This document shows, one piece after another, positions 8,394-15,309 of a stretch of 64,000 nucleotides of DNA. Positions within the stretch are counted from its first letter, which is position 1. The number at the start of each line of letters is the position of its first letter. The stretch is taken from contig NZ_JAGWCB010000018.1 in assembly GCF_020387415.1 (NCBI RefSeq), forward strand, positions 248,001-312,000, written 5' to 3'. The notes below the pieces were generated by a model. The model had not been told where the DNA came from. It was given only the letters and a program-made list of their open reading frames with translations, and made no database searches. The stretch comes from Ideonella benzenivorans (lineage in GTDB: Bacteria > Pseudomonadota > Gammaproteobacteria > Burkholderiales > Burkholderiaceae_C). A program made the position numbers and the translations under genes.

Positions 8394-9857
8394 ATGATCT
8401 CCCGCGAACCCACCCTCGAACGGCTGGCAGTGGCGCAAAGCCTGCTGCTGGACCCCTATCAACTGACGGAGTCCACGCTGTCCCGGGCCTTGGCCACCAT
8501 TGGTGAGCACAAGGTGGACGACGCGGATCTGTACTTCCAGTACACCCGGCATGAAGGCTGGAGCCTGGAGGAAGGCATCGTCAAGAGCGGCAGCTTCTCG
8601 ATCGACCAGGGCGTGGGCGTGCGCGCCATCGCTGGCGAGAAGACGGCCTTCGCCTATTCGGACGACCTCTCCGAAGCCGCGCTGCTGGACGCCGCCCGCA
8701 CGGTGCGCACCATTGCCGCGTCGGGTCAGAGCCGTCGCGTGAAGGTGAGCAACAAGACCCAGGTGGCCAAGAGCCGGCTGCTCTACGCCCCGCTGGACCC
8801 GATCGCCACGCTGGACAGCACACAGAAGGTGGAGCTGCTCGAGCGCATCGAGCGCATGGCCCGCGCGCGCGACCCACGAGTCGTGCAGGTGATGGCCGGC
8901 CTGGCGGCCGAGTACGACGTGGTGCTGGTGGCACGGGCCGACGGCACCCGCGCGGCCGATGTGCGGCCGCTGGTGCGGCTGTCCATCACCGTGATCGCCG
9001 AGCAGAACGGTCGGCGCGAGGTGGGCTCGGGCGGCGGCGGTGGCCGCTTCGGCCTGGGCTACTTCCAGGACGCCCAGCTCGAAAGCTATGTAGACCAGGC
9101 CGTCAATGCGGCGCTGACCAACCTGGAATCCCGCCCCGCGCCGGCCGGTCTGATGACCGTGGTGCTGGGCCCGGGCTGGCCCGGCGTGATGTTGCACGAG
9201 GCGGTGGGCCACGGGCTGGAAGGCGACTTCAACCGCAAGGGCTCGTCCACCTTCTCCGGCCGCATCGGCCAACGGGTGGCCTCCAAGGGCGTCACCGTGC
9301 TGGACGACGGCACGATGGCCGACCGCCGCGGCTCACTCAACATCGACGACGAAGGCAACCCCAGCCAGCGCAACGTGCTGATCGAGGACGGCATCCTGCG
9401 CGGCTACATGCAGGACAGCCTGAACGCCCGCCTGATGGGCGTGAAGCCCACCGGCAACGGCCGGCGCGAAAGCTATGCCCATGTGCCGATGCCGCGCATG
9501 ACCAACACCTACATGCTGGCCGGCGACAAGTCGCCCGAGGAGATCATCGCCTCCGTCAAGCGCGGCCTGTACGCCACCAACTTCGGCGGCGGTCAGGTCG
9601 ACATCACCAGCGGCAAGTTCGTGTTCTCGGCCTCCGAGGCCTACTGGGTCGAGAACGGCAAGATCCAGTACCCGGTCAAGGGCGCCACGCTGATCGGCAA
9701 CGGCCCGGACGCGATGAACCGCGTCAGCATGATCGGCAACGACCTGGCGCTGGACACCGGCGTGGGCACCTGCGGCAAGGAAGGCCAGAGCGTGCCGGTC
9801 GGGGTGGGCCAGCCCACGCTGCGCATGGACGGCCTGACGGTGGGCGGCACAGCCTGA
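8394..9857 (+). CDS. tldD: Metalloprotease TldD
   Basis: 487 residues, the length of TldD. TldD forms a heterodimeric zinc protease with TldE/PmbA that degrades unfolded peptides and matures some ribosomally made peptides. The HExxxH zinc motif is H268-E269...H273 in LHEAVGHGLEGDF; a downstream Cys (GTCGKEGQ, near 460) is the expected further ligand. The N-terminal domain has DDADLYFQYTRHEGWSLEEG, typical for the family. Its partner is not next to it, as is usual. A hairpin follows the stop codon. Confidence 0.95.
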   Translation: MISREPTLERLAVAQSLLLDPYQLTESTLSRALATIGEHKVDDADLYFQYTRHEGWSLEEGIVKSGSFSIDQGVGVRAIAGEKTAFAYSDDLSEAALLDAARTVRTIAASGQSRRVKVSNKTQVAKSRLLYAPLDPIATLDSTQKVELLERIERMARARDPRVVQVMAGLAAEYDVVLVARADGTRAADVRPLVRLSITVIAEQNGRREVGSGGGGGRFGLGYFQDAQLESYVDQAVNAALTNLESRPAPAGLMTVVLGPGWPGVMLHEAVGHGLEGDFNRKGSSTFSGRIGQRVASKGVTVLDDGTMADRRGSLNIDDEGNPSQRNVLIEDGILRGYMQDSLNARLMGVKPTGNGRRESYAHVPMPRMTNTYMLAGDKSPEEIIASVKRGLYATNFGGGQVDITSGKFVFSASEAYWVENGKIQYPVKGATLIGNGPDAMNRVSMIGNDLALDTGVGTCGKEGQSVPVGVGQPTLRMDGLTVGGTA

Positions 9858-9864
9858 AACGAAA

Positions 9865-9888
9865 CAGCGCCCGTTGCCGGGCGCTGTC
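9865..9888. terminator. Bidirectional hairpin between tldD and a convergent gene
   Basis: A perfect 9-bp stem (ACAGCGCCC, 9865-9873, with GGGCGCTGT, 9880-9888) with a 6-base loop lies between two convergent stop codons. The T-tract is short on both sides (TCTT on plus, TTTCGTTT on minus), so it is a moderate intrinsic terminator for both genes. Confidence 0.6.
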
Positions 9889-9905
9889 TTCAAGGCTCAA
9901 GTGGT

Positions 9906-11321
9906 TCAGTTCGCGGCGGGGCCGACGTAGAGCTGGCGCACATAACCAGCGATGTCCACCGACCGGGTCCGGTCGGCACTGGAGATCTCCTGCGCGGCCG
10001 TCACCGATTCCGCCACCCAGGCCGAGGGGTTGTTCCAGTCGGCGCTCCACATCGCCGCCAGCTGGGCCTCCGTCACCGCCGTGGGGGCAATGCCCAGGGC
10101 CTTGCCGGTCAGGATGCGCAGGGCATTGGCCAGTTGGCTCATCGTGATCCGGACGTCGAAGCTCATCGGGCTGAAGGTGCCGTGCTGGGTGGCATTGCCC
10201 TGCGAGGTGTACATCGACAGCCCGTTTTCGGAATCGGTACTGGCCGTGCCCTTCGCCTGGAGTTGCCCCTCGATGATGGGCACCCCTCCCTGGGCCGCGT
10301 CAAACCACACCCGCACCGTCTGGGCCCAGGACACCGTGCTCCAGTCGGTCACGTTGTTGCGAGCGATCGCCGTGTTGAACAGGTAGTTCATCTGGCAGGG
10401 ACGACCGGCGGTAATGCCTTCGACCCGGCAGGTGTTGTTGATCAAGTGCAGGTTGACCAGTTGCTGTACCTGGGCCAGCGCACCGCTGGAAGCCCCCAAC
10501 GTGGTCGCGGTAACGGCCTGGTTGACCAGCACGCGCGCGGTCTGACTGGTGCCGACAAAAGGCTGCACCGTGGGGTTGCTGCGCCAGGTCTGGCGGAAGG
10601 CAAGGTAGGTGCCCACGATGTTGGCATTGGTGCCGTTGCCATCCTGGCCAGTGCTCTGAAACTGTTGAAAGAATTCGGGCTTGCTGTCGCCGCGCGGGCC
10701 CGCCGAGGTGTACAGGGCCAGACCGCCGGCCGAGGCATCGGCATTCAAATAGACCGCCGACGGCCCGCTTCGGTCGCTCACGCCAGAACAGCCCGTGGTG
10801 CTGCCCGAAGGAACCCAGCTGAGCTCGGAGGTCGGCAGGCTCACGCCGACCTTGCCGGTGACGTAGCTGAGATCGCCGGCGGAACCGTTCACCACCGTGC
10901 CGGTCTTGGTCAGCGCATCACAACCTTGCGGATCCCCGAAGAAGGACACCTTCAAACCCGGCGCATAGAAAGCGCTGCTCCCCACCGGATTCCATTGCCC
11001 CAGTGTGCTGCCGCCGGTGGCGGCCTCCAGAGCACTGGCGCTGGTCTGGCTGCCATCCACATTGAAGAAGAAGGCATGTGCCTGGGCGCTGACTGCGTCG
11101 GTGGTCACCACGGCAGGCGTGGACGAGCCGCTCCCCGGGTTGGACGTGTTGCCCTGGCTGGATTCCGATTGACCGCCACCGCTGGCGCTGGTGGCACCGC
11201 CGCCACCGCCACAAGCACTCAGCATGCCGGCCAGGGCCAATGCCAACACCAGCGGGCGTTGGCCAAAGTGCGCGCTGGTACGGCCAGACGTGCGCGCTGC
11301 GTCGATGAGGGTTGAAAACAT
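9906..11321 (-). CDS. Large secreted lipoprotein of unknown function
   Basis: 471 residues. A long basic N-terminus leads to the lipobox-like LSACGGGGG, followed by a Gly/Ser linker, so it is probably a lipoprotein; acylation at the Cys near residue 37 is predicted. The exported part has no domain I recognise; it contains AFFFNVDGSQTSA, YAPGLKVSFFGDPQGCD and three further cysteines (SGCSGV, NNTCRVEG, RPCQMNYL) that may form disulfides, plus many Trp and aromatic residues typical of a beta-rich surface protein. It stands alone, convergent with tldD. The start could also be a little downstream of 11321. Confidence 0.7.
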   Translation of the reverse strand: MFSTLIDAARTSGRTSAHFGQRPLVLALALAGMLSACGGGGGATSASGGGQSESSQGNTSNPGSGSSTPAVVTTDAVSAQAHAFFFNVDGSQTSASALEAATGGSTLGQWNPVGSSAFYAPGLKVSFFGDPQGCDALTKTGTVVNGSAGDLSYVTGKVGVSLPTSELSWVPSGSTTGCSGVSDRSGPSAVYLNADASAGGLALYTSAGPRGDSKPEFFQQFQSTGQDGNGTNANIVGTYLAFRQTWRSNPTVQPFVGTSQTARVLVNQAVTATTLGASSGALAQVQQLVNLHLINNTCRVEGITAGRPCQMNYLFNTAIARNNVTDWSTVSWAQTVRVWFDAAQGGVPIIEGQLQAKGTASTDSENGLSMYTSQGNATQHGTFSPMSFDVRITMSQLANALRILTGKALGIAPTAVTEAQLAAMWSADWNNPSAWVAESVTAAQEISSADRTRSVDIAGYVRQLYVGPAAN

Positions 11322-11492
11322 GGGAGCCTCGCGGAACAGGAGCGGCGCGGATTGCGCACGCTTGTCTGCTCTTTCGGACTCCGGTGGCGGTGACTTGAGC
11401 GGGAAGTGGCCAGGGTTGCGGTGGCAATTCAGGCTTCAGTGAGCCGCCAAGATGCCGATAAGCGCCCATTGGCCGCATGTATCCTAGGCATC

Positions 11493-12317
11493 ATGAAGCC
11501 GTCATGCCTCATTTCAAACTTCGGCGAGCACTATCCGGATGTCCACGCCAAGGCCTTGCTCAGCCATTTCGGCTCCGCCAAGGTTTCCCGACAGGACAAC
11601 GCCGCTCTGGCCAAGGCGCTGGAATTGGTAGAGGTCTTCTATGTGATCTGCTTCACCAATCGGTGCGGTTCACATTTCCTGGCCCAGGCACTGGCCTCCG
11701 ATGGACAGATCAAATGCGCTGGTGAGGTGCTGAACGCCGACGTCGTGATCCACCATGCCAAGGAACGCGGCCTCGCCAGTCATGCTGGCTATCTGGCCTG
11801 GATGGTCAACCAGATGCGCAGCAAGGAAGGCTATGCCGGCGTGAAGGCCAGCGTCGGGCAACTGATCTCCCTCTACAACGTCGGCCTGCTGTCCGCGTTA
11901 GGCCCGCGCCTGCGCCTGATCCACCTGTTGCGGGACGATCTCCTGGGCCAAGCCATCTCCCTGCACATCGCCGCCCAGACCGCCCAGTGGACCAGTCTGC
12001 AAACCAGCAACGGCGCCAGGGTCCGCTACGACGCCGAAACCTTGCTCGGTCTGGTGGCCAGTCTTAGCAGCCAAAACAGTGCATTCCAGGCCTTGTTCCA
12101 GCTTTGGGGCGTCGAGCCCCTGACCGTGCATTACGAAGGCTTTGCCGCAGATCCCGCCCGCAAGATCAAGCGCATCGGGCGCTACCTGGGGCTGCCGGAT
12201 CTTCAGTTCATACCCGAGCAGATCACCTACGCCAGACAGGCTACGGCGAAGAACGACACCCTGAAGAACCAATTGCTGACCGATCTGGCCCTGCCAATCC
12301 ACCCTCGCAAACGGTGA
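11493..12317 (+). CDS. Sulfotransferase-like protein (Stf0 type)
   Basis: 274 residues with the two PAPS-binding signatures of sulfotransferases: a 5'-phosphosulfate loop TNRCGSHFLAQAL near residue 55 and a 3'-phosphate region LIHLLRDDLLGQAISLH near 145, the second resembling Stf0 trehalose 2-sulfotransferases. Such enzymes move sulfate from PAPS to a sugar or lipid; the acceptor is unknown. The ATG at 11493 has AGG before it and gives the usual N-terminal distance to the first motif; a longer frame to 11406 has no such support. It is convergent with a methyltransferase gene and otherwise isolated. Confidence 0.75.
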   Translation: MKPSCLISNFGEHYPDVHAKALLSHFGSAKVSRQDNAALAKALELVEVFYVICFTNRCGSHFLAQALASDGQIKCAGEVLNADVVIHHAKERGLASHAGYLAWMVNQMRSKEGYAGVKASVGQLISLYNVGLLSALGPRLRLIHLLRDDLLGQAISLHIAAQTAQWTSLQTSNGARVRYDAETLLGLVASLSSQNSAFQALFQLWGVEPLTVHYEGFAADPARKIKRIGRYLGLPDLQFIPEQITYARQATAKNDTLKNQLLTDLALPIHPRKR

Positions 12318-12342
12318 GCCCCGCCCGAGCGCACCGCTCCCC

Positions 12343-13308
12343 TCAGGGCTTGCGCAACCAGAGCCGGATTTCGTGGGTGCACAGGTCCTGCAGCGAGAAC
12401 CGGGGCCGCAGTTCCTCGGGCACCATGTCGGCCGGAAGTTGCCCCAACTCGCACCGCTCTATCTGCCAACCCACCTGCTGAACTGTCTGCACCAGTTCCG
12501 TCGCGGTGATGCGGTTGAGCGAGTGGTACTCCCCGATCAGGTAGCGCTTGACATTCTCGAACGCGTTGAGGCGATAGAGCACGTCCTGCTCCTCGGGCGG
12601 CACGTGGTCCACGGCCGCTGCTGCCGCCGCCAGATAGGCCTCAGGCGCCATGCGCAGGTGGGCCCAGGGCTCCGGCACCAGACGCTTCAGATGGGAACCG
12701 AAGGCCGAGTAGTACAGCGGTTCGATCTGCAGGAAGAACGGCGTCCCCGGCTTGAGTACCCGCAGGACCTCGCGCAGCAGCGGCGCCACGCCGTCAACAT
12801 GCTCGAAAACAGACCAGGAATAACCGCCATCGAAGGAATCATCCGGGAAAGGTAAGCCCTGCCCGGCCTGACCGCGCACGAATTGCAGCCGTTCTGGCAG
12901 GGGGCGCCCGGCGCCGAAGACCTGCGCCACGCGGCCGGGCAGGGTCTTGAAGGCCTCGGTGAGATCGGTGCCCACCACCGCCCGGCCGCTGGCTTCGCAG
13001 ACGCCCAGTGCCATGATCCCATCGCCACAGCCCATATCGAGCAGACGGGCTTGCGACGACAGCGAGGCTGCTTGCAGGGCATGAACGATCAGGCTGGGGG
13101 CCACCACATGGTGGCTGTAAAACCAGGCATCCCGCTTGGCTTGGTCACGCTCTGGTGAGGCTGGTGTGGGTGGATACGGCGTCAGCGGCGCCACCGGAAC
13201 CCCCGCCAGCGAGAACGGGGCCGGCGCCAGATCGGCACACGCCGAGGGGCGCCACCGCTGCATTTTCTTCCCGAGATCTCGCCACCAACCGGCCAAGGTC
13301 TTGTTCAT
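12343..13308 (-). CDS. Class I SAM-dependent methyltransferase
   Basis: 321 residues. The Rossmann-type SAM motif I is LLDMGCGDGIMALGV, followed by the acidic VVGTDL, motif IV-like FDGGYSWSVFEHV and the LREVLRVLKPGTPFFLQ stretch of motif V, all typical of small-molecule methyltransferases of the Methyltransf_11/25 type. The substrate is unknown. The ATG at 13308 was chosen because it gives a normal N-terminus and leaves room for the aroG regulatory region. It may work with the neighbouring sulfotransferase in modifying a surface glycan, but that is a guess. Confidence 0.85.
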   Translation of the reverse strand: MNKTLAGWWRDLGKKMQRWRPSACADLAPAPFSLAGVPVAPLTPYPPTPASPERDQAKRDAWFYSHHVVAPSLIVHALQAASLSSQARLLDMGCGDGIMALGVCEASGRAVVGTDLTEAFKTLPGRVAQVFGAGRPLPERLQFVRGQAGQGLPFPDDSFDGGYSWSVFEHVDGVAPLLREVLRVLKPGTPFFLQIEPLYYSAFGSHLKRLVPEPWAHLRMAPEAYLAAAAAAVDHVPPEEQDVLYRLNAFENVKRYLIGEYHSLNRITATELVQTVQQVGWQIERCELGQLPADMVPEELRPRFSLQDLCTHEIRLWLRKP

Positions 13309-13342
13309 GGGCTGACTGTAATGCAGCCGCGCGACAGGCCCA

Positions 13343-13371
13343 TCGACGCCATCCGCACGCGGTGCTACACT
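13343..13371 (+). promoter_or_regulatory. Candidate aroG promoter
   Basis: TCGACG (13343-13348) and TACACT (13366-13371) are separated by 17 bases and match four of six positions each. The predicted start would lie only a few bases before the leader-peptide ATG at 13381, so the real promoter could be further upstream. Confidence 0.3.
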
Positions 13372-13380
13372 GAAAAGACG

Positions 13381-13461
13381 ATGTGTGCCCAACGATTTTT
13401 CTTTGCCTTTTACTGGTTCTCGCCCCGTCTGGCGGCTGGAGAGGCAAACGCGCGCACCTGA
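13381..13461 (+). CDS. Aromatic leader peptide of the aroG attenuator (26 aa)
   Basis: A 26-codon frame beginning ATG at 13381 and ending TGA at 13459-13461. Residues 6-13 read FFFAFYWF: five phenylalanines, one tyrosine and one tryptophan within eight codons. Nothing else about the peptide looks functional. Such a run just before a terminator is the hallmark of transcription attenuation by ribosome stalling, as in pheA, trp and related operons. Low charged tRNA-Phe (or Tyr/Trp) would stall the ribosome over 13396-13419 and free the antiterminator segment just downstream. The translation-start region is weak (aaaagacg). Confidence 0.8.
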   Translation: MCAQRFFFAFYWFSPRLAAGEANART

Positions 13462-13480
13462 ACCCACGCGAATCCCCCAG

Positions 13481-13511
13481 AAAACCGCCGGAACCCCCGG
13501 CGGTTTTTTTT
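13481..13511 (+). terminator. Attenuator terminator upstream of aroG
   Basis: An 11-bp stem pairs AAAACCGCCGG (13481-13491) with CCGGCGGTTTT (13497-13507), loop AACCC, and the message continues in an 8-base T-run (13504-13511). An alternative pairing of TCTGGCGG (13428-13435) with CCGCCGGA (13485-13492) would break the terminator stem and act as antiterminator. Confidence 0.9.
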
Positions 13512-13541
13512 CGCCGGTCCGGCCCACCGCAAGCAACCCCG

Positions 13542-14669
13542 ATGAACGCCAAAGCCACCACCCCCACCGAAGTCCGCCAGCCCCTGGTGCCCAGCAACCG
13601 CACCAGCGAAGCCGACGACGAGCGCATCCAGGAGGTCATTCCCTTGCCGCCGCCCGAGCATCTGATCCGCTTCTTCCCCATCGCCGGCACGCCGGTCGAG
13701 AAGCTGGTCAAGCACACCCGTCACGCCGTGCGTGACATCATGACCGGCCGTGACGACCGGCTGCTGGTCATCATCGGGCCCTGCTCGATCCACGACCCGG
13801 CCGCGGCCGTGGACTACGCCCGGCGCCTCAAGGACCTGCGCGACGAGTACCAAGACACGCTGGAAATCGTGATGCGCGTGTACTTCGAAAAGCCGCGCAC
13901 CACGGTGGGCTGGAAGGGCCTGATCAACGACCCCTACCTGGACCAGAGCTTCCGCATCGACGAGGGCCTGCGCATCGCCCGCCAGCTGCTGCTGGAGATC
14001 AACCGCCTGGGCGTGCCAGCGGCCAGTGAGTTCCTGGACACCATCAGCCCGCAGTACATCGGCGACCTGATCGCCTGGGGCGCCATCGGCGCGCGCACCA
14101 CCGAAAGCCAGGTGCACCGCGAGCTGGCCTCGGGCCTGTCGGCCCCGATCGGCTTCAAGAACGGCACCGACGGCAACCTGAAAATCGCGGTCGACGCGAT
14201 CCAGGCCGCCAGCCGGCCGCACCACTTCCTGTCGGTGCACAAGAACGGCCAGGTTGCCATCGTGCGCACCAGCGGCAACAAGGACTGCCACGTCATCCTG
14301 CGTGGCGGCAAGGCGCCCAACTACAGCGCCGAGCATGTCAAGGCCGCCTGCGCCGAACTGGAAGCCGCCAAGCTGCACCCCAGCCTGATGGTGGACTGCA
14401 GCCACGCCAACTCCAGCAAGCAGCACCAGCGCCAGCTGGACGTCGCGCGCGACATCGCCGCCCAGCTGGCCGGCGGCAGCCAGCAGATCTTCGGCGTGAT
14501 GGTGGAAAGCAACTTGGTGGCCGGCGCGCAGAAGTTCAGCCCCGGCAAGGACGACCCGCGCGCGCTCTGCTACGGCCAGAGCATCACCGACGCCTGCATC
14601 GGCTGGGACGACTCGGTGGGCATGCTCAAGGTGCTCAGCGACGCGGTGAAGGCCCGCCGCGCCCGCTGA
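13542..14669 (+). CDS. aroG: 3-deoxy-7-phosphoheptulonate synthase, class I
   Basis: 375 residues of the AroF/G/H family. It condenses phosphoenolpyruvate and erythrose 4-phosphate to DAHP, the first step of the shikimate pathway, in the cytoplasm. Recognised stretches are LLVIIGPCSIHDP, EKPRTTVGWKGLINDPYLD, GARTTESQVHRELASGL, GFKNGTDG and the metal/PEP region LMVDCSHANSSK. I chose ATG 13542; the frame extends upstream through the terminator but that part is leader RNA. Transcription is predicted to be controlled by the leader peptide and terminator just upstream. Which amino acid inhibits the enzyme cannot be seen. Confidence 0.97.
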   Translation: MNAKATTPTEVRQPLVPSNRTSEADDERIQEVIPLPPPEHLIRFFPIAGTPVEKLVKHTRHAVRDIMTGRDDRLLVIIGPCSIHDPAAAVDYARRLKDLRDEYQDTLEIVMRVYFEKPRTTVGWKGLINDPYLDQSFRIDEGLRIARQLLLEINRLGVPAASEFLDTISPQYIGDLIAWGAIGARTTESQVHRELASGLSAPIGFKNGTDGNLKIAVDAIQAASRPHHFLSVHKNGQVAIVRTSGNKDCHVILRGGKAPNYSAEHVKAACAELEAAKLHPSLMVDCSHANSSKQHQRQLDVARDIAAQLAGGSQQIFGVMVESNLVAGAQKFSPGKDDPRALCYGQSITDACIGWDDSVGMLKVLSDAVKARRAR

Positions 14670-14681
14670 GCCGCTGGCCGC

Positions 14682-15191
14682 TCACTTCGTCCCGTTGGTG
14701 AGGAGGGTCGTGCCATCCACCGGCGAGGAACCCCAGGCCTGCCCCAGGCCGACCTGGGGCGCGGTGGCAATCTCCAGGTGCCCCTGGCCGGCGAACAGGT
14801 AGAGCAACTGGCCATAGGGGCCGGCCGCCGCGTCCAGGCAGGCCGAGCTGGGAGGGTAGGCCTTGCCGTTGTAGCTCACCGCCCCGTTGGCGGCGATCAC
14901 CAGGGTGCCACTGCCACTGGCGACGAAGTTGTAGGCTGCGTCGTAGTGGCCCTCGGTCACCTGGAAGGTGCCCGCGTAGACGGCCAGTTGGTCGGCCGTG
15001 GGCAGCACCACTGAGCCGGGCTGGTAGGCAGCGGTGTTGCAGCTCAGCGCCAGCGGCGCGGTGTCAGTGCCGCCCGTGCCGTCGGAGGTGTCTGGGGAAC
15101 CGTCGCCACCCCCCCCACAGGCGGTCAGCGCGACGGTGGCACAGCAGGCCAGGGCAAGGACATTCAAGCGGCGGATGTTCAGAACGGACAT
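14682..15191 (-). CDS. Small lipoprotein of unknown function
   Basis: 169 residues starting at an ATG (15191) with aggag before it. The signal peptide ends in the lipobox VALTACGGGGDG, so C25 or so is likely acylated. The rest is Gly/Ala-rich with two later cysteines (LALSCNTAAY and PSSACLDAAAG) that could pair, and repeated beta-strand-like segments (GTLVIAANGAVSYNGKAY). I recognise no domain. The gene is convergent with aroG, only 12 bases from its stop, and stands alone. Confidence 0.7.
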   Translation of the reverse strand: MSVLNIRRLNVLALACCATVALTACGGGGDGSPDTSDGTGGTDTAPLALSCNTAAYQPGSVVLPTADQLAVYAGTFQVTEGHYDAAYNFVASGSGTLVIAANGAVSYNGKAYPPSSACLDAAAGPYGQLLYLFAGQGHLEIATAPQVGLGQAWGSSPVDGTTLLTNGTK

Positions 15192-15309
15192 GGGATGACT
15201 CCTGTGCAGCGGATGAGCGGAGGCTCCGGCCCCTGTGGCCAAAGGACCTCTCTCCTGCTTACGCCGGAAGTTCTGCCGCCACGGCTCACGGCCACGGCGT
15301 GTCGCGCCG

